Assembly: GCA_964613585.1 (NCBI GenBank)
Contig: CAZTHL010000095.1
Coordinates: 1 to 13,952, forward strand
Direction: 5' to 3'
Origin: CAZTHL01 sp964613585
Lineage (GTDB): Bacteria; Pseudomonadota; Alphaproteobacteria; DSM-16000; Inquilinaceae
Length of the DNA stretch: 13,952 bases
In this document: positions 1 to 6,525 of the stretch, piece by piece
Numbering within the stretch: the first letter of the stretch is position 1
How the letters are laid out: every line of letters begins with the position of its first letter
Translations under genes and position numbers: made by a program
Notes under the pieces: model-generated
Seen by the model: the letters and a program-made list of their open reading frames with translations, nothing else
Told to the model about the DNA's origin: nothing
Database searches by the model: none

Positions 1-392
1 AGTTCGGCCTGATCCCCGAGTTCGGCGGCCGGCTGCCGGTGGTGGCCACCTTGTCGGATCTCGACGAGGAAGCGCTGATCGAGATCCTCACCCAGCCGAA
101 GAACGCCCTGGTCAAGCAGTATCAGCGCCTGTTCGAGATGGAGGACGTCAAGCTGTCCTTCGCGGACGAGGCCCTGCGCAGCATCGCGCAGAAGGCGATA
201 CAGCGGAAGACGGGAGCGCGTGGCCTGCGGTCGATCATGGAGGCCATCCTGCTCGAGCCGATGTTCGACCTGCCCGGCATGGAGTCGGTGGAGGAGCTCG
301 TGGTGAACCGCGAGGTGGTCGAGATGCAGAGCAAGCCCCTGATGATCTATTCCGACAAGAAGAAGCGGGAAGACTTCGCGGCCGGCGCCTGA
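1..392 (+). CDS. clpX: ClpX, ATP-binding subunit of ClpXP protease (3' end only)
   Basis: The reading frame enters from the left edge (first full codon at base 3) and codes for the last 129 residues of ClpX, the hexameric AAA+ unfoldase that feeds substrates into the ClpP peptidase in the cytoplasm. Visible landmarks are the segment FGLIPEFGGRLPVV at the very edge, the small AAA+ domain that follows, and the sensor-2 motif GARGLRSIMEAILLEPMFDLPG region around bases 213-277, whose Arg contacts nucleotide. The Walker motifs and the N-terminal zinc-binding domain lie outside the window. The tail ends in a short charged stretch (YSDKKKREDFAAGA). The gene is followed by a 229-nt spacer and then lon, a common alphaproteobacterial order of two ATP-dependent proteases. 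I saw no convincing terminator behind it. The family call is very secure. Confidence 0.97.
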   Translation, partial: FGLIPEFGGRLPVVATLSDLDEEALIEILTQPKNALVKQYQRLFEMEDVKLSFADEALRSIAQKAIQRKTGARGLRSIMEAILLEPMFDLPGMESVEELVVNREVVEMQSKPLMIYSDKKKREDFAAGA

Positions 393-505
393 ACGACGAC
401 CTGACGGTGCCGGCTCCGGTACGGTCGTGCGCTCGCCCGGCGGCGGCATCCGGTCCAGCCCGCCCGGCCCATCCTTCCTCGTGGCCAACCCGGGCCTTTC
501 GGCAT

Positions 506-534
506 CTTGAAGGCGGGGGGAGCACTGCCACGTT
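506..534 (+). promoter_or_regulatory. Candidate heat-shock (sigma-32) promoter of lon
   Basis: CTTGAAg at 506-512 resembles the sigma-32 -35 element (CTTGAAA). About 13 nt later comes tgCCAcgT (526-533), a partial match to the -10 element CCCCATNT. This lies about 90 nt upstream of the lon start, and lon is a classical RpoH-regulated gene. The -35 match is good and the -10 match is only partial, so this is an inference. Confidence 0.4.
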
Positions 535-621
535 AATCAGTAGCGTGCTCATGGTGAGGCGCCTAGAGTGACCCAAGGCGCGCCGTTCTAGCGGTGGCCA
601 GCGCAACTGGGATGTTGCCTT

Positions 622-3027
622 ATGTTGGAACTCTCCTCTGGCGCGGTTTACCCCGTGCTTCCTCTGCGCGACATCGTCGTGTTTCCGCACATGATCGTGC
701 CGCTGTTCGTCGGCCGGGAAAAGTCGGTGCGCGCGCTCGAGGACGTCATGAAGGAGGACAAGCAGATCCTTCTCGTGACGCAGAAGAATGCGGCCCAAGA
801 CGATCCCAGCCCGGCGGACATCTATGCCGTGGGCACCATCGGGACCGTGCTGCAGCTCCTGAAGCTGCCGGATGGGACGGTGAAGGTGCTTGTCGAGGGA
901 AGCAAGCGGGCACGCCTGCACCGCTTCACGGACAATCCCGACTTCTTTCAGGCCCTGGCCGAGGCGATCGGCGATCAGCACGGCGAGCAGCAGGAGCTCG
1001 AGGCGCTGGGCCGCGCGGCGATCTCCCAGTTCGAGCAGTACATCAAGCTCAACAAGAAGATTCCGCCCGAGGTGCTCGTGTCGGTCAACCAGATCGACGA
1101 CCCGAGCAAGCTGTCGGACACCATCGCCTCGCATCTCAGCCTGAAGATTCCCGAGAAGCAGCAGCTGCTCGAGACCGAATCGGTGGGTGAGCGCCTGGAG
1201 AAGGTGTACGCCTTCATGGAAGGCGAGATCGGCATGCTCCAGGTGGAGAAGCGGATCCGCAGCCGGGTCAAGCGCCAGATGGAGAAGACCCAGCGCGAGT
1301 ACTACTTGAACGAGCAGCTGAAGGCGATCCAGAAGGAGCTCGGCGAGGGTGAGGACGGCCGCGACGAGATCCAGGAGCTCGAGGATCGGATCAACAAGAC
1401 CAAGCTGAGCAAGGAGGCCCGGGAGAAGTCGCAGCAGGAGCTGAAGAAGCTGCGCAACATGAGCCCGATGTCGGCCGAAGCCACCGTGGTCCGGAACTAT
1501 CTCGACTGGATGCTGTCGATCCCGTGGCGCAAGCGCAGCAAGGTCAAGAAGGATGTCAAGCTGGCCGAGAAGGTGCTCAACGACGACCATTTTGGCCTTG
1601 AGAAGGTGAAGGAGCGCATCCTCGAGTACCTCGCTGTTCAGCAGCGGATGAACAAGGTCAAGGGCCCGATCCTGTGTCTGGTCGGTCCGCCCGGCGTCGG
1701 CAAAACCTCGCTCGGACGCTCGATCGCCCGGGCCACCGGCCGGAACTTCGTGCGCATGTCCCTGGGCGGAGTGCGCGACGAGGCGGAGATCCGCGGCCAT
1801 CGACGCACCTATATCGGCTCGATGCCCGGCAAGGTCATTCAGAGCATGAAGAAGGCGAAGACCTCGAATCCGCTGTTCCTGCTGGACGAGGTCGACAAGC
1901 TGGGCGCCGACTACCGCGGCGATCCAAGCTCGGCCCTGCTCGAGGTGCTGGACCCGGAGCAGAACAACACGTTCAACGACCATTACCTGGAGGTCGATTA
2001 CGACCTGTCGGACGTGATGTTCATTTGCACGGCCAACACACTGCGCATGCCGCAGCCTCTGCTCGACCGAATGGAGATCATTCGTATCCCGGGCTACACG
2101 GAGGATGAGAAGGTCGAAATCGCCAAGCGCCACCTGATCAGCAAGCAGATCAAGGCCAGCGGACTCAAGAAGGGCGAATGGTCGATCTCTGACGATGCGT
2201 TGCGCGATCTGATCCGTTATTATACCCGCGAGGCTGGTGTCCGGAGCCTGGAACGGGAGATCGCCAACCTTGCGCGGAAGGCGGTGAAGGAAATCCTGGT
2301 CCGCAACATCGACAAGATCACCGTCACCCGCCGCAATCTCGACAAGTATGCGGGTGTTCGCCGCTTCCGCTTTGGCGAGGCCGAGCTTGAGGATCTGGTC
2401 GGCGTCAGCACCGGGCTGGCCTGGACCGAGGTCGGAGGCGAGCTGCTGTCGGTTGAGGCGGTGAGCCTGCCGGGCAAAGGCCGAATCACCACGACCGGCA
2501 AGCTCGGCGACGTGATGCGTGAATCGGTCCAGGCCGCGGAGAGCTTCGTCAAGGCGCGCGCGCTCGATTTCGGCATCGAGCCGCCCGTGTTCGCGCGGAC
2601 CGATATCCATGTGCATGTTCCGGAGGGTGCGACCCCGAAGGACGGGCCGAGCGCCGGCGTGGCCATGGTCACCTCGATCGTCTCGGTGCTCACTGGAGTG
2701 GCGGTGCGCAAGGATCTGGCCATGACCGGCGAGATCACCCTTCGCGGCCGGGTCCTGCCGATCGGCGGCCTCAAGGAAAAGCTGCTGGCGGCGCTGCGCG
2801 GCGGGCTGAAGACGGTGCTTATCCCTAAGGACAACGAGAAGGATCTGGCGGAGATTCCGGACAATGTGAAGCGTCATCTGCGCATCATCGCCGTGGCAGA
2901 CGCCGATGATGTGCTGCGCAACGCCCTGGTTCGGCCGCTCGAGCCGATTACCTGGGAGCCTTCCGAGGTCGAGCGGGTGGCGCCGTTGGCCGGCGATGAC
3001 CAGGAAGAGACGGTGGTCCGCCATTAA
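622..3027 (+). CDS. lon: Lon ATP-dependent serine protease (endopeptidase La)
   Basis: Full-length 801-residue LonA, the cytoplasmic homohexameric protease that degrades misfolded and short-lived regulatory proteins. The N-terminal substrate-binding domain begins YPVLPLRDIVVFPHM (residues 10-24). A helical linker follows, with the motif QMEKTQREYYLNEQLKAIQKELGE. The AAA+ module has Walker A GPPGVGKT (355-362) and Walker B LFLLDE (Asp422, Glu423). The protease domain holds the catalytic dyad: Ser677 in DGPSAG and Lys720 in GGLKEK, 43 residues apart as in E. coli (679/722). The ATG at 622 gives the usual N-terminus; the only ribosome-binding signal is a weak ctggga 9-10 nt upstream. The C-terminal tail (EVERVAPLAGDDQEETVVRH) is short and acidic. 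A candidate heat-shock promoter lies upstream and an intrinsic terminator downstream, so it is probably monocistronic. Nothing is missing or odd. Confidence 0.98.
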   Translation: MLELSSGAVYPVLPLRDIVVFPHMIVPLFVGREKSVRALEDVMKEDKQILLVTQKNAAQDDPSPADIYAVGTIGTVLQLLKLPDGTVKVLVEGSKRARLHRFTDNPDFFQALAEAIGDQHGEQQELEALGRAAISQFEQYIKLNKKIPPEVLVSVNQIDDPSKLSDTIASHLSLKIPEKQQLLETESVGERLEKVYAFMEGEIGMLQVEKRIRSRVKRQMEKTQREYYLNEQLKAIQKELGEGEDGRDEIQELEDRINKTKLSKEAREKSQQELKKLRNMSPMSAEATVVRNYLDWMLSIPWRKRSKVKKDVKLAEKVLNDDHFGLEKVKERILEYLAVQQRMNKVKGPILCLVGPPGVGKTSLGRSIARATGRNFVRMSLGGVRDEAEIRGHRRTYIGSMPGKVIQSMKKAKTSNPLFLLDEVDKLGADYRGDPSSALLEVLDPEQNNTFNDHYLEVDYDLSDVMFICTANTLRMPQPLLDRMEIIRIPGYTEDEKVEIAKRHLISKQIKASGLKKGEWSISDDALRDLIRYYTREAGVRSLEREIANLARKAVKEILVRNIDKITVTRRNLDKYAGVRRFRFGEAELEDLVGVSTGLAWTEVGGELLSVEAVSLPGKGRITTTGKLGDVMRESVQAAESFVKARALDFGIEPPVFARTDIHVHVPEGATPKDGPSAGVAMVTSIVSVLTGVAVRKDLAMTGEITLRGRVLPIGGLKEKLLAALRGGLKTVLIPKDNEKDLAEIPDNVKRHLRIIAVADADDVLRNALVRPLEPITWEPSEVERVAPLAGDDQEETVVRH

Positions 3028-3060
3028 CGTCCATCCGGGTCCAAACCGGCATCTCTACAC

Positions 3061-3125
3061 CAATCAACGCCGGTGACACAGTAAGTCGCTACTCTTATTA
3101 AAAGTCGGCGCCGAGCAATCAACGC
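3061..3125 (+). repeat. 10-bp direct repeat CAATCAACGC in the lon-hupB spacer
   Basis: CAATCAACGC occurs at 3061-3070 and again at 3116-3125, 55 bp apart. The second copy forms the loop and part of the right arm of the terminator hairpin. Two AT-richer 10-mers so close in a short spacer are unlikely but not impossible by chance. No function is known to me. Confidence 0.5.
3073..3101 (+). promoter_or_regulatory. Candidate sigma-70-type promoter for hupB
   Basis: GTGACA (3073-3078) matches 5 of 6 bases of the -35 consensus and is followed, after exactly 17 nt, by TATTAA (3096-3101), 4 of 6 for the -10 element. The predicted start point (about 3107-3109) falls inside the left arm of the hairpin at 3105-3135, so the promoter and the lon terminator overlap. 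Position and spacing support it; no experimental sign is available. Confidence 0.45.
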
Positions 3126-3144
3126 TTGGCGCCGAATGATTTTT
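3105..3144 (+). terminator. Intrinsic terminator behind lon
   Basis: A 12-bp stem is formed by TCGGCGCCGAGC (3105-3116) and GCTTGGCGCCGA (3124-3135), with one G-U pair and a 7-nt loop AATCAAC. It is followed within 5 nt by a run of five T (3140-3144). This is the layout of a Rho-independent terminator and it sits 78 nt after the lon stop codon. The flanking AAAGTCG (3101-3107) and CGACTTT (3145-3151) are also complementary and could extend or compete with the hairpin. Confidence 0.8.
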
Positions 3145-3149
3145 CGACT

Positions 3150-3177
3150 TTAACCTTTCGTTGGAAGGTTAAGGTTA
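3150..3177 (+). promoter_or_regulatory. Perfect dyad with an extra half-site upstream of hupB (candidate operator)
   Basis: TTAACCTT (3150-3157) and AAGGTTAA (3165-3172) form a perfect 8-bp inverted repeat with a 7-bp centre. The right half-site AGGTTA (3166-3171) is repeated directly at 3172-3177. The dyad lies between TCGACT (3144-3149, -35-like) and TAAGGT (3170-3175, weak -10-like) with a 20-bp spacer. That arrangement recalls MerR-family promoters, although the half-site spacing is shorter than in CueR or MerR operators. It could instead be an mRNA leader hairpin. Its function is unknown. Confidence 0.45.
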
Positions 3178-3207
3178 GGACGAGGGCACAATGCATCTTG
3201 TGTCCTC

Positions 3208-3212
3208 GGAGG
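3208..3212 (+). promoter_or_regulatory. Shine-Dalgarno site that fixes the hupB start
   Basis: GGAGG lies 8 nt before the GTG at 3221, while the in-frame ATG at 3191 has no such site. The GTG start also yields the standard HU N-terminus, so the shorter form is preferred. Confidence 0.85.
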
Positions 3213-3220
3213 GGGGCCTC

Positions 3221-3502
3221 GTGAACAAGAATGATCTCATTGCCATGGTGGCCGATCAGGCCGGGTTGACCAAGCAGGATGCGACCAAGGCCGTCGACGC
3301 GGTGCTGGACGGAATCACCGCGGCCTTGAAGGACGGTGAGGAAGTTCGCCTTGTCGGCTTTGGCACTTTCGCGGTGGCCGAGCGCGCGGCATCGGAGGGG
3401 CGCAACCCCCGCACCGGAGAGAAGATCGATATTCCGGCATCCCGAACGCCGAAGTTCAAGGCCGGCAAGGCGCTCAAGGACTCCTGTCAGCTCAAGTCCT
3501 GA
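3221..3502 (+). CDS. hupB: HU-type nucleoid DNA-binding protein
   Basis: A 93-residue HU protein, a dimeric histone-like factor that bends and compacts DNA in the nucleoid. The start is taken as GTG 3221, because it follows GGAGG by 8 nt and gives the usual beginning MNKNDLIAMVA; the in-frame ATG at 3191 would add ten unconserved residues. Family marks are the helical N-terminal half (TKQDATKAVDAVLDGITAAL), the VGFGTF turn, and the beta-arm with GRNPRTGEKIDIPASRTPKF, whose Arg-Asn-Pro tip inserts into the minor groove. The C-terminus DSCQLKS is slightly longer than in most HU proteins and carries a cysteine, which is a little unusual. Position directly after lon is typical. Its own promoter is probably in the 193-nt spacer before it. 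Whether the symbol should be hupA, hupB or hup cannot be told from sequence alone. Confidence 0.95.
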   Translation: MNKNDLIAMVADQAGLTKQDATKAVDAVLDGITAALKDGEEVRLVGFGTFAVAERAASEGRNPRTGEKIDIPASRTPKFKAGKALKDSCQLKS

Positions 3503-3580
3503 CGGCGGCGCCTACCACCGATCGACCGGGTTTCGACAAGGCCGGGTCGGCCTCGGGCACGACTCATCCGGGTTGGCTTC

Positions 3581-3656
3581 GGGCGGTTAGCTCAGCTGGA
3601 AGAGCGCCAGTTTTACACACTGGATGTCGGCGGTTCGAGCCCGTCACCGCCCACCA
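3581..3656 (+). tRNA. tRNA-Val (anticodon UAC)
   Basis: A 76-nt cloverleaf with CCA encoded. The acceptor stem GGGCGGT / ACCGCCC (3581-3587 / 3646-3652) pairs perfectly; the discriminator is A3653 and CCA is 3654-3656. The D-stem is GCTC/GAGC. The anticodon stem CCAGT/ACTGG (3607-3611/3619-3623) encloses the loop TTTACAC, with anticodon TAC at 3614-3616, and the T-loop is TTCGAGC. It reads GUA and probably other Val codons. It lies 78 nt after hupB and points towards the convergent rquA gene. I saw no clear terminator in the 95 nt between them. Confidence 0.97.
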
Positions 3657-3751
3657 TGGCCATCTATCCTCGATTGACGTGCCCGGTTGTCACAATGACT
3701 GGCAGCACGAGGCCACTGTCTGCTGTCCCGATCGCGGAGTGGGCGCGAGGC

Positions 3752-4513
3752 TCACCGGCCGGCACGAATCGCCACAACCTTCTGATAAAGGCCGCCGAAA
3801 TAGGTCTGCTTGGCCCAGCTGAAGTCCCTCGCATCGGTGGCGAAGCCTCGAATCTCCCGATCCCATAAGGGCAGGGCAAACGGCTCGAGTTGGCGGAAGA
3901 CCTGTCGCATGACCGGACGCGCCGGATGCCATGGCCGGGGCGCGTGATAGTCTACAAAGATAATCTTCCCGCCGGGTCGCACACTGGCCAGCAAATTGTC
4001 CACGATCCGCGTCTTGTAGTCGTCCGGCACCTCGTGAAGCAGGAAGAAACAGCAGGCGGCATCGTACCCGTCGCCGCGGAACCTGGCCGCGTCGGCACGC
4101 GTCACGCGGCAGTGCGGAAAGACATCGAGCTTTTGCCGGCAGTGAGTGACCTGCAGTGGTGCCACATCGATGATATCGAGCCGGCCGGCCGGCCCGATTC
4201 GATCCGCCAAGTGGACCGAGAAGCTGCCATAGACGCAAGCGGTCTGCAGCACCCGGCTGCCGGGCACCACCTCTTGCCGGACGGCGCGGATCAAGCGGTT
4301 GTTGTTCCCCCAAAGGATCGCGGACACGACGATCGGATGGTCGAAGATCCAGCGCGTGACCGGATTGAGATACGCCCAGGAATAGGTTTCCGGGAGATAG
4401 GGCGGGAGGCTGTCGACTCGTTGGGGCGAGGGCGTCGCTGGCTCCAGCTCATGGCGGTCGGCCAGCGGGGCGGCAAGCTCCGGCACCCGGCTCAGGCTTT
4501 CGTCGGTCGGCAT
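3752..4513 (-). CDS. rquA: RquA, SAM-dependent rhodoquinone biosynthesis protein
   Basis: A 253-residue protein related to class I SAM methyltransferases that I recognise as RquA, the enzyme that replaces the 2-methoxy group of ubiquinone with an amino group to give rhodoquinone. Marks I associate with the family, in order: LPPYLPETYSWAY (36-48), ILWGN (66-70), the altered SAM motif LQTACVYGSF (89-98) in place of the usual GxGxG, FFLLHE (156-161), GGKIIFVDYH (181-190), LEPFALPLW (209-217) and the C-terminal FGGLYQKVV (239-247). The ATG at 4513 is preferred because GGAG precedes it; a GTG two codons earlier overlaps that site. It is the last gene of the frdABCD-coq10-like-rquA unit, 33 nt after its neighbour, and converges on tRNA-Val. 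RquA using SAM as amino donor is published knowledge; its role here is inferred. The main alternative, an ordinary ubiquinone or menaquinone methyltransferase (UbiE type), fits the motifs poorly. Confidence 0.88.
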   Translation of the reverse strand: MPTDESLSRVPELAAPLADRHELEPATPSPQRVDSLPPYLPETYSWAYLNPVTRWIFDHPIVVSAILWGNNNRLIRAVRQEVVPGSRVLQTACVYGSFSVHLADRIGPAGRLDIIDVAPLQVTHCRQKLDVFPHCRVTRADAARFRGDGYDAACCFFLLHEVPDDYKTRIVDNLLASVRPGGKIIFVDYHAPRPWHPARPVMRQVFRQLEPFALPLWDREIRGFATDARDFSWAKQTYFGGLYQKVVAIRAGR

Positions 4514-4546
4514 TCCCACTCCAGATAAGACTTGTGACTCAGGCTT

Positions 4547-5020
4547 TCAGGTCGATCGGGAGACGCCGGGGGACCGCGTCGCGTCGTTGGAATGATACAT
4601 TGCTTCCGCGCGCCGCTCGAAGGCGGCCAGGAACATCTGGACCGCCTCCCGCGAGATGGCCTCACCGACCCGCTGGAGGTGACGGGACCCAAGGCGCAGG
4701 TCGACCGTCAGGTCGACCTCACAGTCGACCTCCTCGACGGTCTTGAAGCGCCAATGGAGGTCGAAGCGCTTTACGAGGCCGCCGGTGGCGGAGACATCGA
4801 TGCGATGCGGCCGCTCATAGCTCGTTACCGAATCGAAGCGCTGCTTGATCACCTTGAATCGCACGATCTGGTCGGTTCGATAGTGGCCGTCGGCTCGGTC
4901 GCGCACGCGCGCCGCCTCCCACCAGGGCACGAAGGTCGGGTACTGCTCCACGTCGAGCACCAGATCGAAAAGCTGCTCCGGCGTGTAGCGAAACTCCCGG
5001 CGGACAACGTGGATCGGCAT
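4547..5020 (-). CDS. Coq10/RatA-family START-domain protein, candidate quinone-binding chaperone
   Basis: A 157-residue protein of the polyketide cyclase/dehydrase (START-like) superfamily, Coq10/RatA branch. It begins with the family pattern of a beta strand, then PEQLFDLVLDVEQYPTFVPWW (residues 14-34), close to the Coq10 signature YPxFVPWC but with Trp for Cys. It continues with RFKVIKQRFDSVTSY (54-68), GGLVKRFDLHWRF (80-92) and a C-terminal helix MFLAAFERRAEAM (129-141). Coq10 proteins bind ubiquinone and help its delivery to respiratory complexes; the E. coli relative RatA was reported as a ribosome-association toxin, a name that spreads through databases. The start ATG is 5 nt after the frdD stop and AGGA precedes it, so it is translated as part of the frd unit. 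Its place between frdD and rquA suggests binding of rhodoquinone or ubiquinone for this pathway; that is inference. The last 15 residues are unconserved. Confidence 0.85.
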   Translation of the reverse strand: MPIHVVRREFRYTPEQLFDLVLDVEQYPTFVPWWEAARVRDRADGHYRTDQIVRFKVIKQRFDSVTSYERPHRIDVSATGGLVKRFDLHWRFKTVEEVDCEVDLTVDLRLGSRHLQRVGEAISREAVQMFLAAFERRAEAMYHSNDATRSPGVSRST

Positions 5021-5025
5021 GCGTC

Positions 5026-5391
5026 CTAGATGCTCAGCAGCGAGAACAAGGTGACCAGCGTGCCAAGGCCGGCCAATCCGTAGAGGATCCAGGACAGCGG
5101 CCCATCGGCACGGATACCGAAGTCATGCGCGGTGATGCGGAGCCTATGGGCGGCATGCCATAATGGCAGGAATATGAAGCCGAGCAGGACCAGCTTGCCG
5201 AGCCAGTTGCTCGCGAACGCATGGACGCGGTCGTACTCGAACACGGCGGGCGACAGTATCCCGATCGGAATCGCCAGCCCGGTCAGCACGATCATGATCG
5301 GCAGCACGAAGGCGGTGAAGGTGCCGCCGCCGGCGAACAGGCCCCAGACGATCGGCTTGTGCGATCTCGGGCGCGACGCGGCCTCTGCCAT
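5026..5391 (-). CDS. frdD: Fumarate reductase membrane anchor subunit D
   Basis: A 121-residue hydrophobic protein with three predicted membrane helices (about residues 15-46, 62-82, 99-120). It is collinear with E. coli FrdD over its whole length: KPIVWGLFAGGG (12-23) against the E. coli PVFWGLFGAGG, LPLWHAAHR (75-83) and HDFGI (89-93). With FrdC it anchors FrdAB to the cytoplasmic membrane and forms the quinol site. Trp16, Phe19 and Arg83 correspond to E. coli Trp14, Phe17 and Arg81 at the proximal quinone site; Ala20 replaces the E. coli Gly18. No haem-ligand pair of the SdhCD type is apparent. The ATG lies one base after the frdC stop codon, which indicates translational coupling. Confidence 0.93.
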   Translation of the reverse strand: MAEAASRPRSHKPIVWGLFAGGGTFTAFVLPIMIVLTGLAIPIGILSPAVFEYDRVHAFASNWLGKLVLLGFIFLPLWHAAHRLRITAHDFGIRADGPLSWILYGLAGLGTLVTLFSLLSI

Positions 5392-5392
5392 G

Positions 5393-5785
5393 CTATAGCA
5401 CTCCCACGACGACGAAGATGACCAGCGATGCCGCGGCCCAGGCGGCGTAATGGGCTCTTAGGATGGTCTTGGCCGGGACCTTCTCCTCACCGATCATGAG
5501 CGGCATGGCCTGCGGCGCCACCTTGAACCAAGTGATCGTGTGATAGAGCGAGAGTCCCAGGCACAGAAGATGGAAGATGATGCTGGTCGGGCTCTGCAGC
5601 CAGACGACGAAGCCGGTCCAGGCCTCGGGCCCCTGGGCCAGACGCACGCAGCCGATCACCAGCAGAGCCGCGTAGGCGCCGACAAACAGGCTCGAAACCT
5701 CCCGCACCATATAGTCCATGAAGCGGGTCTTGTGCAGATACCAAGTGTACCGTGGCACGGGGCGCTTGTAGGGGCGTCGGCTCAT
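5393..5785 (-). CDS. frdC: Fumarate reductase membrane anchor subunit C
   Basis: A 130-residue subunit starting MSRRPYKRPVP, which matches the E. coli FrdC start (KRKPYVRPM). It has three membrane helices at about residues 29-50, 65-87 and 106-129. Arg28-Glu29 after the amphipathic N-terminus equals the E. coli Glu29 needed for menaquinol oxidation, and YHTITWF keeps His82 and Trp86. Residue 32 is Ser where E. coli has Ala. The pattern GPEAWTGFV (52-60) is also shared. The frame stays open upstream to 5914, but the ATG at 5785 is the start because it overlaps the frdB stop as ATGA and gives the family N-terminus. It acts with FrdD as the haem-free anchor. Confidence 0.94.
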   Translation of the reverse strand: MSRRPYKRPVPRYTWYLHKTRFMDYMVREVSSLFVGAYAALLVIGCVRLAQGPEAWTGFVVWLQSPTSIIFHLLCLGLSLYHTITWFKVAPQAMPLMIGEEKVPAKTILRAHYAAWAAASLVIFVVVGVL

Positions 5786-6525
5786 CGGCTGCTCCAGGGC
5801 ATGAGGAACGACTTGAAGTAGTCGGCGGTGCTGGCGATCTTGGTCTGCTGGATCGCCCCGGCCGGATCGACGTCCTTCGGGCACACCTGGCTGCAGGCAC
5901 CGACGAAGCTGCACTCCCAGATGCCCTCATGCGAGGCGACCACATCGGCGCGTTGCTTGCGCCCGCCGTCCCGGGAGTCGGCATTGTACCGATGGGCGAG
6001 CGCCAGGGCGAACGGGCCGATGAATTCCTCGTTCAACGTCACCTGCGGGCAGGCGGCGTAGCACAGCATGCAATTGATGCACATGGAGTACTGCTTGTAC
6101 GCCTTGAGCTGCGCCGGGCTCTGCCGGTGCTCGCCGTCGTCGATCCCCTTCGGGTCCTTTGGGATGAGATAGGGCTGGACCGAGCTCAGCTTCTCCATGG
6201 CGTCGTCGAGCACGACGATGAGGTCGCGCTCAATCGGGAAGTTGGTCATCGGCTCAACCCGGATTTTGTCCGGATAGTCGCGCAGGAACGCCTTGCACGA
6301 CAGGGTCGGCTCGCCGTTGACGTTCATGCCGCAGCTGCCGCACACCGCCATGTGGCAGGACCAGCGGAAGCTCAGGCTTCGGTCGATCTCGTCCTTCACG
6401 TAGGTGAGCGCGTCGAGCACCACCCACTCTTCCTGGCACGGCACACTGTACTTCTGAAAGCGGGGGGCCTCGTCGCTCTCCGGATTGTAGCGAAGCACTT
6501 CCAGATCGATGGTTCGGATGCCCAT
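5782..6525 (-). CDS. frdB: Fumarate reductase iron-sulfur subunit
   Basis: A 247-residue electron-transfer subunit carrying three Fe-S clusters between the quinol site and the flavin. The N-terminal ferredoxin domain supplies the [2Fe-2S] ligands Cys57, Cys62, Cys65 and Cys77. The C-terminal domain supplies [4Fe-4S] (Cys149, Cys152, Cys155, Cys215) and [3Fe-4S] (Cys159, Cys205, Cys211). Each position is one more than the E. coli FrdB number, so spacing is exact. GAIQQTK (223-229) keeps Gln226 and Lys229, the counterparts of E. coli Gln225 and Lys228 at the quinone pocket. A good ribosome site (GGGGAG, 9 nt before ATG) serves it after a 79-nt gap from frdA, and its stop overlaps the frdC start. 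The sequence is FrdB-like (CINCMLCYAACPQ) rather than the SdhB usual in alphaproteobacteria. Confidence 0.96.
   Translation of the reverse strand: MGIRTIDLEVLRYNPESDEAPRFQKYSVPCQEEWVVLDALTYVKDEIDRSLSFRWSCHMAVCGSCGMNVNGEPTLSCKAFLRDYPDKIRVEPMTNFPIERDLIVVLDDAMEKLSSVQPYLIPKDPKGIDDGEHRQSPAQLKAYKQYSMCINCMLCYAACPQVTLNEEFIGPFALALAHRYNADSRDGGRKQRADVVASHEGIWECSFVGACSQVCPKDVDPAGAIQQTKIASTADYFKSFLMPWSSR

Noticed and set aside
393..480. Hairpin after clpX (GTGCCGG/CCGGTAC) as a terminator
   Set aside because: The loop would be too short for the full stem and there is no T-run.
235..3024. 929-codon open frame on the minus strand, antisense to lon
   Set aside because: Third-position GC bias of lon keeps this frame open. 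The translation is Leu/Arg/His-rich with no recognisable domain, while the plus strand encodes a complete Lon.
3191..3220. Longer hupB start at ATG 3191
   Set aside because: No ribosome-binding site, and the ten extra residues are unlike HU; the GTG at 3221 has GGAGG at the right distance.
3503..3580. Hairpin AGGCC-GGGTC-GGCCT after hupB as a terminator
   Set aside because: The stem is only 5 bp and no T-run follows.
4547..5020. Toxin of a RatA-type toxin-antitoxin pair
   Set aside because: The family name is shared, but the gene sits in a quinone/fumarate reductase operon with no antitoxin-like partner; a Coq10-like role fits better.
5786..5914. Upstream extension of frdC
   Set aside because: It lies wholly within frdB in another frame; the ATGA overlap at 5785 and the FrdC-like MSRRPYKRP mark the real start.
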